Of a DNA stretch of 64,000 nt, positions 34,802 through 43,015 are shown piece after piece. The notes under the pieces were generated by a model. It was not told where the DNA came from and ran no database searches. It was given only the letters and a program-made list of their open reading frames with translations. Each line of letters starts with the position of its first letter. Position 1 is the stretch's first letter. The stretch comes from Akkermansia sp. RCC_12PD (GTDB lineage Bacteria; Verrucomicrobiota; Verrucomicrobiia; Verrucomicrobiales; Akkermansiaceae), in contig NZ_CP143889.1 in the NCBI RefSeq assembly GCF_036417355.1, positions 496,001 through 560,000 on the forward strand, in the 5' to 3' direction. A program made the position numbers and the translations under genes.

Positions 34802-36139
34802 ATGAATAATCCTTCCACCGTTTCCTACCGCAAAATCTGGCTCATGTCCTATCCACTCATGATCAGCCTGATCATTGAACACATGATCGGGCTGACGGAC
34901 GCCATCTTCCTGGGACGCGTGGGAGACGTGGCCCTGGGAGCCTGCGCCCTCGGCGGCGTATATTACATGGCCATGTTCATGCTGGCGTTCGGATTTGGAT
35001 TCGGGGCTCAAATCATCATCGCGCGCCGCAACGGGGAACGCAGGTACAACCGCATCGCGCCCACGATGATCCAGGGCTGCTATTTCATGCTTGCCCTCGC
35101 GCTTCTGCTTTTCTTCGCCTCCCGGTATCTTTCCCCATCCATCCTGCGCCATGCCATCGAATCTCCGCAGGTGTTCGGAGCCACCATGGAGTATCTGCAC
35201 TGGCGTACTTACGGCGTTTTCTTCTCCTTCCTGTGCGTGATGTTCCGCTCCTACTACGTGGGGATCACCCAGACGAAGATCCTGACGGTCAATTCCATTG
35301 TGATGCTGTTGAGCAACGTCGTCCTGAATTACTGCCTCATCTTCGGCAAGGGCGGTTTTCCGGCGATGGGCGTGGCGGGGGCGGCAATCGCCTCCAGCGT
35401 GGCAGAAGCCGTTTCCCTGGTCTTTTTTATCATTTACACCGGCATCACGGCGGACAAGAGGAAGTATGGTTTCCGCAGGGCGTTCACGTTCCGTCCCCAG
35501 TTGCTAAAGGGCATGCTGTCCATCTCCGGCTGGACGATGGTGCAGTCCTTCCTTTCCGTTTCCGTCTGGTTCATTTTCTTCCTGGCGATTGAGCACCTGG
35601 GGGAACGGCCCCTGGCCGTCACCAATATCGTGCGCAACATAGCGGCCATGCTCATCATGATTATCAGTGCATTCGCCACTACAGCGGGGGCTTTGATCAG
35701 CAATCAGATCGGGGCCGGGGAACAGCGCTTTCTGTTCAAGACCTGCAGGATGACGCTGAACCTTGCCTATGCCCTGCTGATTCCCCTCCTGATTGTCCTG
35801 TGCCTGTTCCCGGAACCCATCCTCAGGATTTTCACGGACAATCCCTCCCTCATCACAGCAAGTATTCCTTCCGTGTACGTCATGGCTACTTCCACCTTGA
35901 TTTCGGCACCCGCCTTCATTTTGTTCAATGCAGTTTCCGGCACGGGAAACACCAGGGCGGGATTCGTGATGGAAATGATCACGCTTGCCGTTTATACGGC
36001 TGCCGTTTATTACGGCGTTATCGTGCTTAAGCCGGATGTAGCTCTGTGCTGGTTTTCCGAACATATTTACGGGATCGTCCTTATTTCCCTGACATGGTGG
36101 TACCTCAAGAGCGGCAGATGGCGCGGCAAAAAGGTTTGA
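34802..36139 (+). CDS. MATE-family multidrug/organic cation efflux protein
   Basis: 445 residues from ATG 34802 (MNNPSTVSYRKIWLMSYPLM), with 12 predicted membrane helices in two pseudo-symmetric halves. MATE features: IEHMIGLTDAIFLGRVGDVALGA in helix 1-2, GFGFGAQIIIARRNGE, and in the second half NIVRNIAAMLIMIISAFATTAGALISNQIGAGE. Exports cationic drugs or metabolites using Na+ or H+ gradient; the substrate is unknown. A further 19 in-frame residues upstream are less likely. Monocistronic. Confidence 0.93.
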   Translation: MNNPSTVSYRKIWLMSYPLMISLIIEHMIGLTDAIFLGRVGDVALGACALGGVYYMAMFMLAFGFGFGAQIIIARRNGERRYNRIAPTMIQGCYFMLALALLLFFASRYLSPSILRHAIESPQVFGATMEYLHWRTYGVFFSFLCVMFRSYYVGITQTKILTVNSIVMLLSNVVLNYCLIFGKGGFPAMGVAGAAIASSVAEAVSLVFFIIYTGITADKRKYGFRRAFTFRPQLLKGMLSISGWTMVQSFLSVSVWFIFFLAIEHLGERPLAVTNIVRNIAAMLIMIISAFATTAGALISNQIGAGEQRFLFKTCRMTLNLAYALLIPLLIVLCLFPEPILRIFTDNPSLITASIPSVYVMATSTLISAPAFILFNAVSGTGNTRAGFVMEMITLAVYTAAVYYGVIVLKPDVALCWFSEHIYGIVLISLTWWYLKSGRWRGKKV

Positions 36140-37092
36140 TGGCAACCTGGCTTCCTCGATTCCCGGAAAATGATAGAAGACGGATGTGCCCTGTTCAAAC
36201 GGGTATAACAAGATATTAAGCTCCTGTTTGCATTCCTTGTACTTCCGGGTTGCCCTGCACGCCGGAAATCAGGTGACGTATGCATTCCGGGCGACAGAAA
36301 ATCCTCCCTATTTTCTGTGCATCCATGTGTTCACCGATGATTGGGCAACTGAACACAAGGAATGGGATTTTGACGACGGAGGCGGCAATCCCGTTGCTTA
36401 TGATGGTTGTCCGCCTTCGTGAGCAAGGAAGCAACTCCATGAATGTTTACACGTTCCGGGAAATTGTACTATAAGTGTTGCTGGCATGTACGGGAGTTCT
36501 TCTTGTCAGACTTACATACACAGGCCTGGCAGGAAGTCGATCTGGAAGTGTGTGTTTTTCCAAATTTTGTTTTATCTGATGTATATTCCTTTCGTCATCT
36601 GGGTGACAATGTATGCTGCCGGCAATCCTGTCCGGGAGCATTATGGACATTCCTGAAAGCCGCCGTTTTCGGGAGAAGACATCTTTCCGGCAAAGGAAGC
36701 GCTGCGGATTTACGGATTCACCTATAAAGGTTCGTGTGAGGGAACCCGTTGTTAAGTCCGGCATGAACAAGTATGTTTGCGCGGATATGTGTTCGGAACA
36801 AGAAGTATTGTGGCCTCCGTCAATGGGGAGGGAGAGAAACATTTGTTTCTGCTCAAAATGCGTTTTCATGATCAGCGACACGGGGAATGATTCCGGCTTT
36901 ATCCTTACCGCGCTCTGGAGATCCTGTCAGGTTTTTCCGCAACTTTTCCCGCCCGGATCTTCGTGAATCCCTCAATGGCTTTCCCCCTTATGCGGGAGGC
37001 AGAGTCCTTCCGGCAGGACTTTCCAGAAAAGATGCAGCCGAGAAAGCCATATCCTGCCGTCGCAAAATCCCGGCTTACTGCGGCTTTCCCCA
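36140..37092. other. Gene-free stretch of about 950 bp
   Basis: No reading frame here has a motif or credible start. Some segments on the plus strand look coding-like between stops (e.g. FVIWVTMYAAGNPVREHYGH then stop, GEDIFPAKEALRIYGFTYKG), which hints at a decayed gene, but I cannot name it. No RNA gene seen. Confidence 0.45.
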
Positions 37093-37093
37093 T

Positions 37094-37123
37094 AAAAAAG
37101 CCCTGCGACCGCGGCCGCAGGGC
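37094..37123 (-). terminator. Rho-independent terminator of the Lys/Ala-rich gene
   Basis: 8-bp stem GCCCTGCG/CGCAGGGC (37100-37107, 37116-37123), GC-rich loop, followed on the minus strand by TTTTTT, about 20 bases past the stop at 37145. Confidence 0.85.
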
Positions 37124-37144
37124 GAAAACATGAGCAGGAAATTT

Positions 37145-37981
37145 TTATTCCTCGCCGACTGCCTCTTCGGCATCCCGGTCTTCTTCCTGAGAAGCGTTCC
37201 TTCCCTGCTGGGAGACAGCTTTCTGGCTCTGCTTGCGGCGGGATTCCTCCATCATGAAGAATTCAGCACAACGGAAGGCGCGGCGTGCGGCTTCGCGGGC
37301 AGTCTGGTCGTCCATCAGGGCAAGGCCCTCTTCGGAGACTTCAGCCAGAAACATTTTCCATGCACGGGCGGCGACTTTCTTGCCGTCCAGATTTTTCAGG
37401 GACGCCGTATCCTGCATGGCGGGCTGGCGGTCGTCGGAACCGCCATTACCTTTTTTGTTGCGGCGGCGGCGCTTGCGCTTGTTGAAAGGAGTGTCGGAAC
37501 CTCCTCCCACGGTTTCCGGCTGGGCGAAAGGTTCGTTTCCGTGCTGTTCATGGCGTTCCTGCTGGTCTTGATTGCGGTTCGGGTGGTAGGATTCACGCTT
37601 GACCTTGACCGGAGAACCGGATTCGGGCTGTTTTACCGGTTCGGAAACCGCATTTTTCTCAACCTGGGGAGAAGAGGGGGCTGCGGATTCCTGGGTTTTG
37701 GCGGGAGCGGGGGCTTCTTCAGCAGCCGGGGACTCCTTGGCAGCCGTCTTTTTGGCGGCTCTCACGGTTTTCGTCCTGGCTGCAGTTTTCGCGGCGGATT
37801 TAACCGTTTTGATTTTGGTTTTGGGTGCTTCTACGGAAGCGGCGTCAGCTGGCTTTTCTTCAGCCTTGGCGGCAGTCTTTTTAGCCGGAGTCGCCGCCTT
37901 TCTGGCAGCGGTTTTCCGGGTAGCCGGCTTTTGGGCGGCGGACGCTTCCGGAGCACTTGTTTCTGATGGTTTTTTAGCCAT
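37145..37981 (-). CDS. Lys/Ala-rich basic protein (histone H1-like N-terminus)
   Basis: 278 residues in two parts. Residues 1-175 are low-complexity Lys/Ala/Pro/Glu with repeated KKTAAK/ARKAA blocks like bacterial H1/AlgP-type tails, and an Arg/Lys patch (NKRKRRRRNKKGNG). Residues 190-250 form a compact helical domain (KNLDGKKVAARAWKMFLAEV, ALMDDQTAREAARRAFRCAE, FFMMEE). Such tails usually bind nucleic acid; function here is inferred. It starts with a clean ATG, ends in a good terminator and is probably monocistronic. Ribosome-associated or nucleoid protein are alternatives. Confidence 0.8.
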   Translation of the reverse strand: MAKKPSETSAPEASAAQKPATRKTAARKAATPAKKTAAKAEEKPADAASVEAPKTKIKTVKSAAKTAARTKTVRAAKKTAAKESPAAEEAPAPAKTQESAAPSSPQVEKNAVSEPVKQPESGSPVKVKRESYHPNRNQDQQERHEQHGNEPFAQPETVGGGSDTPFNKRKRRRRNKKGNGGSDDRQPAMQDTASLKNLDGKKVAARAWKMFLAEVSEEGLALMDDQTAREAARRAFRCAEFFMMEESRRKQSQKAVSQQGRNASQEEDRDAEEAVGEE

Positions 37982-38037
37982 AAAATTTCAAGTGAAAGGA
38001 CGGATTATGAATTAATCCCGGAGATTGTCGAGATTTA

Positions 38038-38304
38038 TCACGGAGACTCGTCCGGAAGGAGCGGCAAATCCTTCAGAAGGGTCCTGTATTTCTCCGGGTT
38101 AAATGGACGGCCGCCTACCACCATTTCATTGACGACGACAGCCAGTGCCTGAGCAATCAGCTCCAGGGCTTCCTGCTCTTCCAGCTTTTCCGTAAGCCGT
38201 TCCAGGCAGGCTTTTACATAGGCCGTTTCCGGAGCGGAAACCTGCTCCCGTACGGCGGGCAGCAGGTCTTGAATCATTTCATCCGGTATTTCCATCGTTT
38301 CCAT
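38038..38304 (-). CDS. Small acidic helical protein
   Basis: About 88 residues, unrecognised. Predicted helical: EMIQDLLPAVREQVSA, AYVKACLERLTEKLEEQEAL, LIAQALAVVVNEMVVGG, with a conserved-looking RPFNPEKYRTLLKDLPLLP tail. ATG 38304 is preferred (the frame extends to a TTG at 38313). It begins 12 bases after the stop of 38317-38772, so the pair is cotranscribed. Confidence 0.65.
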   Translation of the reverse strand: METMEIPDEMIQDLLPAVREQVSAPETAYVKACLERLTEKLEEQEALELIAQALAVVVNEMVVGGRPFNPEKYRTLLKDLPLLPDESP

Positions 38305-38316
38305 TCCCGGCAAGGG

Positions 38317-38772
38317 TTATATGGCACCCATGCGGCTGCGGATGACGGACTGGAGCTCCGTTTCAAATTCGCGCAGATCATCTGCCGTGGGTTCCCCACG
38401 TGTGGCGTCCCAGTTGATGCGGCCTGTCCGGTCAATGTCCCACACGCCCTGGGCCCCGCTTTTAAACAGAACCTTGCCCGCTATCAGGGCATGGGGCGGC
38501 GTCACCTCATCCACGCTCACCTGAGTTTTGCCCAGCAGCGGGGAGGGAGCCGGGGCGGCTTCCATTTCAGACTGTTCCGGCTGGGGGGCAGCTTCCGGCT
38601 GCCTGAGGTGAATGTCCAGATCCTGCAAAAGGAAACGGGTATCCATGAATGTAAGCTTCAGACCCAGTTTTTCATGCAGATTTTTCTGAATAGCGTTCAG
38701 GTCAAAGCCTTCTTCCGCCCAGTCCCTGATGGACTGGACCTGTTCCGGAGATAATTGATCAGGGTTAATCAT
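38317..38772 (-). CDS. Cytosolic protein of unknown function
   Basis: 151 residues from ATG 38772. N-terminal helical segment INPDQLSPEQVQSIRDWAEE with GFDLNAIQKNLHEKLGLKLT looks like a small HTH- or UBA-like bundle. A Pro/Ala/Glu linker follows, then a compact domain (KVLFKSGAQGVWDIDRTGRI ... LREFETELQSVIRS). The frame continues upstream into the RsmA-Nudix gene but only this start has sense. It lies 14 bp beyond that gene's stop and is cotranscribed with it. Family not recognised. Confidence 0.7.
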   Translation of the reverse strand: MINPDQLSPEQVQSIRDWAEEGFDLNAIQKNLHEKLGLKLTFMDTRFLLQDLDIHLRQPEAAPQPEQSEMEAAPAPSPLLGKTQVSVDEVTPPHALIAGKVLFKSGAQGVWDIDRTGRINWDATRGEPTADDLREFETELQSVIRSRMGAI

Positions 38773-38786
38773 GATATGTGTTTGAG

Positions 38787-40139
38787 TCAGGATAATGCTT
38801 TTTTGTTCGCGGCCAGCCATGCATTCCAGCATGGAATGAATGCGGGTGAAAAGTCCTGCGGGCGGCGTTCCACCCATGCCTGGATTTGCTCCGGGGTGAA
38901 CCATTGCACGCTGTCCACTTCCGCGGCGGGGAAGCGCACCCTGCCCGTATAGCGGCCTTCATAGAGGGCGACGAATTCCCAGCCGTTGTTTTCTCCGGCG
39001 TCAAAGTCCGCAATTCGCCGTAATTCGCAGCCGGTCACGCCCAGTTCCTCTTCCAGTTCCCGGACGGCCGCTTGATCATAATCTTCGCCGGCGTCCAGAT
39101 GACCGGCGGCGGAAGAGTCCCACCTGCCCGGCTGCCTGTCCTTCCACATGGACCTTTTCTGGAGCAGCACGGCTCCATGCTTGTTAACCAGGAACATGTG
39201 CACGGCACGGTGGCGCAGGTCCATTTCATGAATTTCCCGGCGCGTTCCCGTTCCGGTCATCTGGTTGAGTTCGTCCACCACGTCGAACAGTTCGTCTCCG
39301 CTCTGCGCCACGTCCTTGAGAGGGTTAGAGTCATAAGCCCGCGCCAGGTCCACCCATTGCGCCAGATTCAGTTCCTCCGGCCTGGCGGACGGAGAGATTC
39401 CCAGAGAAGCCGCTACTTCGTCCCACGGAGGGGAAGGCGGAAGCTGCTTTTTCAATTGTTTGCGCCTCTGGGAAAAGGCTTTCCTCATCAGCTCGTCCAT
39501 CAGGCGGTCGTCATACGGCGGCAATTCGCGCACCGGACGGGGCGTCAGGAGCATGACGGTGGAGTCAATCCGGGGGCGGGGATGGAACGCTTCCGGCGGA
39601 ATGGTCTTGAGAGCGCGGGGAATCCAGTTTTTCTGGATGCGCAGGGAAAGGAGACCGAAGGCGTCATCCTCCGGAGTTGCCAGAATGCGGTCGATGAATT
39701 CCTTCTGGAGCATCACGACGGCCCGTTCCACGGGACTGGGCCGGGAAAGAAAGTTTTGCAGAATGGCCCCTCCGGCGGAATACGGCAGGTTGCCCAGAAA
39801 TTTGACAGGAGCTTCCGCAAAGAGTCCGCGGGGGTCCCAGGAAGCGCCGTCCGCGTGGTGCACCTCCACATGGGGATCTCCGGCCCAACGGTTTTTCTGG
39901 TATTCCGCCAGGCGGGCGTCAAATTCCACCAGGACCATCCTGCGGCAGAGCGGTGCGGCGTGTTCGGTCAGGGCCCCGGTTCCCGGCCCCACTTCCACGA
40001 CACAGTCCTCCGGCTGGATTTCCAGCTGGTCCACAATCCAGCGGGCCACGTTTTCGTCCGTCAGGAAGTTCTGCCCGAGCGATTTGCTGGGGCGCACGTC
40101 GTGTTCTTCCAGAACATTCCTGATCTCAACCGGCTTCAT
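38787..40139 (-). CDS. rsmA: RsmA (KsgA) 16S rRNA dimethyladenosine transferase fused to a Nudix hydrolase
   Basis: 450 residues, two enzymes in one chain. Residues 1-260: SAM-dependent dimethylation of two adjacent adenosines in the 3'-terminal helix of 16S rRNA; GQNFL (22-26), SAM site EVGPGTGALTE (49-59), motif IV LGNLPYS (115-121), C-terminal RRKQLKKQL helix. Residues 280-450: Nudix domain with a complete Nudix box, GHLDAGEDYDQAAVRELEEE then LGV (346-368), preceded by RHRAVHMFLVNKHGAVLLQK as in YfcD/IPP-isomerase-like members. RsmA alone is normally about 270 residues, so the Nudix part is a true extra domain. No stop or frameshift separates them. Leads a three-gene minus-strand set. Confidence 0.93.
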   Translation of the reverse strand: MKPVEIRNVLEEHDVRPSKSLGQNFLTDENVARWIVDQLEIQPEDCVVEVGPGTGALTEHAAPLCRRMVLVEFDARLAEYQKNRWAGDPHVEVHHADGASWDPRGLFAEAPVKFLGNLPYSAGGAILQNFLSRPSPVERAVVMLQKEFIDRILATPEDDAFGLLSLRIQKNWIPRALKTIPPEAFHPRPRIDSTVMLLTPRPVRELPPYDDRLMDELMRKAFSQRRKQLKKQLPPSPPWDEVAASLGISPSARPEELNLAQWVDLARAYDSNPLKDVAQSGDELFDVVDELNQMTGTGTRREIHEMDLRHRAVHMFLVNKHGAVLLQKRSMWKDRQPGRWDSSAAGHLDAGEDYDQAAVRELEEELGVTGCELRRIADFDAGENNGWEFVALYEGRYTGRVRFPAAEVDSVQWFTPEQIQAWVERRPQDFSPAFIPCWNAWLAANKKALS

Positions 40140-40281
40140 GCGGCAATGTTCTCAAAAACATACATCCGGGACCAGTAAAAAGCGGGGCAGTTTCCGGCAT
40201 GAAGATGAGCCTTCCGGAAAACAGCGGAATATCAGGGAAAAAGACTGGTCCGCATTTTGGCATATAGGTTATACTGCCTCC

Positions 40282-41445
40282 ATGCACGCATCCTTTCTAG
40301 TCGTGGGAGCCGGGCTGGCCGGATTGACCGCCGCAGAGCAGATCGCCGCCCGGCTGGGGAAGGACTGCCTGGTCATCGACCGCCGGGACCACATCGGCGG
40401 CAATTGCCACGACATGCAGGACGAACACGGAGTGCTGGTCCACCCCTACGGCCCCCATTATTTCAGGACGGACAGTGAACGCGTCGTCAACTACCTGAGC
40501 CGTTTCACGGACTGGCATCCCGTCCGCTACAGAGTACAAAGCTGCACGAAGGGCCGTTACTGGTCCTTCCCCGTCAATTTGCGCACTTTTGAACAATTGA
40601 TGGGCCGCGAATGCACGGAGGAGGAGTTCCGCGCATGGCTGGACCGGGAGCGGACTCCGGAAGACGGGCCGCCCGCCAATTCGGAGGAACTCATGCTCCG
40701 TACCGCGGGAAAGACCCTGTACCGCCTGTTTTTTGCTCCCTACACGCTCAAGCAGTGGGGCGTTCCCGCCACGGAGCTGGCCCCTTCTGTCTGCGGACGC
40801 ATTCCAATCCGCACCAACAGGGATGATTCCTACCTGAAAGAGTCTTTCCAGGCCCTGCCCCGGGACGGGTATGCGGCCATGTTCCGGCGTATGTCCTCCT
40901 CCCCCCTGATCAGGATTCTCACTTCCACTTCCTTTGAAGAGGTGAAGGAGCGCGTCACCTGGGACCATCTTATCTATACCGGACCGCTGGACGCCTATTT
41001 CAATTATTCCCTGGGACGCCTGCCCTACCGCAGCCTCCGGTTCGAGAGGGAGCATTTCTCTGCGGACCAACTGAAGGAACGTTTTCCCGTCTCCGGCAAG
41101 GAAGGATTCTGGCAGCCGGAAATGCAGGTGAATTACCCGGATACGGCCGTTCCGTGGACCAGAATCGTGGAACTCAAGCACGCCACGGGGCAGCAGGTGG
41201 CGGGGAGCACCGTCATCCGGGAATATCCGGATGCCTGGACCCCTGAAAAAGAACCCTATTATCCGATCCCTTCCGGGGCTTCCGACCAATTAGCGGAGGC
41301 ATATCGCAAATTGACAAAACGGGAGAAACATGTCACTTTTATCGGGCGTCTGGCACAATACCGTTACCTGAATATGGACCAGGTGGTTCTTCAGGCCTTG
41401 GAATGTGCGGACGCCCTGGCCGGAGGCAGGGACAACCCGGCTTAA
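40282..41445 (+). CDS. glf: UDP-galactopyranose mutase
   Basis: FAD-dependent ring contraction of UDP-galactopyranose to UDP-galactofuranose for surface glycans. 387 residues. N-terminal FAD site VVGAGLAGLTAAEQIA, DRRDHIGGN, then GPHYFRT, NLRTFEQLMG, TLYRLFFAPYTLKQWG, RIPIRTNRDDSYL (substrate Arg), and the C-terminal FIGRLAQYRYLNMDQVV. ATG 40282 is clear; a TATACT box 7 bp upstream hints at a very short or absent leader. Only 16 bp separate it from galE, so the pair supplies UDP-Gal and UDP-Galf together. Confidence 0.95.
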   Translation: MHASFLVVGAGLAGLTAAEQIAARLGKDCLVIDRRDHIGGNCHDMQDEHGVLVHPYGPHYFRTDSERVVNYLSRFTDWHPVRYRVQSCTKGRYWSFPVNLRTFEQLMGRECTEEEFRAWLDRERTPEDGPPANSEELMLRTAGKTLYRLFFAPYTLKQWGVPATELAPSVCGRIPIRTNRDDSYLKESFQALPRDGYAAMFRRMSSSPLIRILTSTSFEEVKERVTWDHLIYTGPLDAYFNYSLGRLPYRSLRFEREHFSADQLKERFPVSGKEGFWQPEMQVNYPDTAVPWTRIVELKHATGQQVAGSTVIREYPDAWTPEKEPYYPIPSGASDQLAEAYRKLTKREKHVTFIGRLAQYRYLNMDQVVLQALECADALAGGRDNPA

Positions 41446-41461
41446 CAGCATTGATAAGATC

Positions 41462-42451
41462 ATGAAAGTACTTGTAACCGGCGGCGCCGGATATATTGGC
41501 TCCCACACGGTACGCCAGCTCGTGAAGACGGGCGCTGACGTAACCGTCCTGGACAACATGGTATATGGACATATCGGAGCCATCGTGGATCCGGAAGTGA
41601 AGCTGGTCAAAGGGGACCTGGGCGATGCTTCCGTGGTGTATCCGCTCCTGATGACAGGCAATTTTGACGCCGTGATCCACTTCGCCGCCTACATCAACGT
41701 GGGAGAGTCCGTCCAGAATCCGCTCAAGTACTATATGAATAATATCGCGCGACCGCTCGTTCTTCTGGGCGCCATGCAGGCGGCCGGCGTCAAGCGCTTC
41801 GTCTTTTCCTCCACTTGCGCCACATACGGGGTTCCCACCCAGATTCCGATTCCGGAAACGGAAAAGCAGGATCCCATCAATCCCTACGGCAGCTCCAAGT
41901 ACATGCTGGAAAAGGTATGCAAGGACTGCGACCGCGCCTGGGGCCTCAAGAGCGTTTTCCTGCGCTATTTCAACGCCTCCGGATGCAGTGTGGACGGTCT
42001 CATCGGGGAAGACCATGAACCGGAAACCCACCTCATTCCCAACATCCTGCTTACGCTGACAGGGGAAAAGGAATACATTGAAGTTTTCGGAACGGATTAC
42101 GATACTCCGGATGGCACCTGCATCCGGGACTACATCCACGTGGACGATCTGGCGGACGCCCACCTGAAAGCCGTGGACTACCTGATGAAGGGAGGCTCCA
42201 CGGAGTGCTTCAACCTGGGTACCGGCCTGGGGCTTTCCGTCCGGGAAATCCTGGAAACCGCTGAAAAAGTCACCGGTAAAAAGATACCTGTTCGCTACGG
42301 CCCCCGGCGGGAAGGAGACCCGCCCCGCCTAATCGCCAATCCAGCAAAAGCCAAGGAAATCCTCGGTTGGGAAGCCCAGTGCAAGGATGCTAACAAAATC
42401 GTGGAAACCGCCTGGAAGTGGATGACCGGTCCGCGCGGCGGCCATTATTGA
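41462..42451 (+). CDS. galE: UDP-glucose 4-epimerase
   Basis: Interconverts UDP-glucose and UDP-galactose with bound NAD+. 329 residues, the usual length. NAD site VLVTGGAGYIGSHT (3-16), catalytic Ser/Thr in FSSTCATYG and Tyr-xxx-Lys in YGSSKYM, GTDYDTPDGTCIRDYIHVDD and the C-terminal YGPRREGDPP are all in place. It follows glf and provides its substrate's precursor. A strong terminator at 42483-42518 closes the unit. Confidence 0.97.
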   Translation: MKVLVTGGAGYIGSHTVRQLVKTGADVTVLDNMVYGHIGAIVDPEVKLVKGDLGDASVVYPLLMTGNFDAVIHFAAYINVGESVQNPLKYYMNNIARPLVLLGAMQAAGVKRFVFSSTCATYGVPTQIPIPETEKQDPINPYGSSKYMLEKVCKDCDRAWGLKSVFLRYFNASGCSVDGLIGEDHEPETHLIPNILLTLTGEKEYIEVFGTDYDTPDGTCIRDYIHVDDLADAHLKAVDYLMKGGSTECFNLGTGLGLSVREILETAEKVTGKKIPVRYGPRREGDPPRLIANPAKAKEILGWEAQCKDANKIVETAWKWMTGPRGGHY

Positions 42452-42482
42452 TTTAAATGCTCCGCAAACATTCCTCTTTTCT

Positions 42483-42518
42483 ATCCCCCGCCATGTACTT
42501 CATGTCGGGGATTTTTTT
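42483..42518 (+). terminator. Terminator of glf-galE
   Basis: Stem ATCCCCCG...CGGGGAT extended by inner CATG/CATG, followed by TTTTTTTA; about 30 bases after the galE stop. Confidence 0.85.
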
Positions 42519-42580
42519 ATTTGCCACCACCGGGGGAAAGCCATTATCCTTACGAAAAATGGCCGAAGGAGAGACTTCAT

Positions 42581-42748
42581 ATGAGCCTGCACATGGGAAG
42601 TACTGAAAACGCGCTGAAGGAGCAGAAAAAGCAGCGCAGCAAGGAGACGTGGAAGGCAGCGCTTGGCACTTTCCTCATCATGGCGTTCTTCTATGTCGTC
42701 ATTCCCGTGATACTCATCATTTATTTCGGCGACCCTAAAACCCCATGA
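42581..42748 (+). CDS. 55-residue single-TM protein, anchor-only relative of the toroid family
   Basis: MSLHMGSTENALKEQKKQRS at its start aligns with the first 20 residues of the three large proteins downstream (MSLHIESTDEALEELKKQRT). It is followed by one membrane helix (LGTFLIMAFFYVVIPVILII) and ends after YFGDPKTP. There is no toroid domain. A good Shine-Dalgarno (GAAGGAG) precedes ATG 42581. It is therefore an anchor-only paralogue, perhaps a regulatory or subunit-like partner, or a truncated copy that kept its translation signals. It lies alone, 270 bp ahead of copy 1. Confidence 0.7.
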   Translation: MSLHMGSTENALKEQKKQRSKETWKAALGTFLIMAFFYVVIPVILIIYFGDPKTP

Positions 42749-43015
42749 ATAACGGTTCCTGCGGATATTCCGAACGAAAACGCCCGGTGATCCATACGCA
42801 GGCCGCTTAACGAAATGCTGCCATTCGGAACAACCGCAGCACCGGAAAAGGGAAAAGCTTTCTCCGGAAAGAAACCGGAAAAAGCAACGCATTTACTACA
42901 AGGAAGCTTTTCATGCACATCTGGTCATCATGCGAATCATGACAAAGCCAGGCTTTTTAAGCTCGGCCCCGACGGGGGAGATCCGCTATACTTCGGGCGA
43001 ATAGTTTTCCACTGA

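Noticed and set aside
36186-36966. Small frames in the MATE-to-37 kb gap
   Set aside because: No motif, no ribosome site, composition unlike neighbours; reported only as possible decayed DNA.
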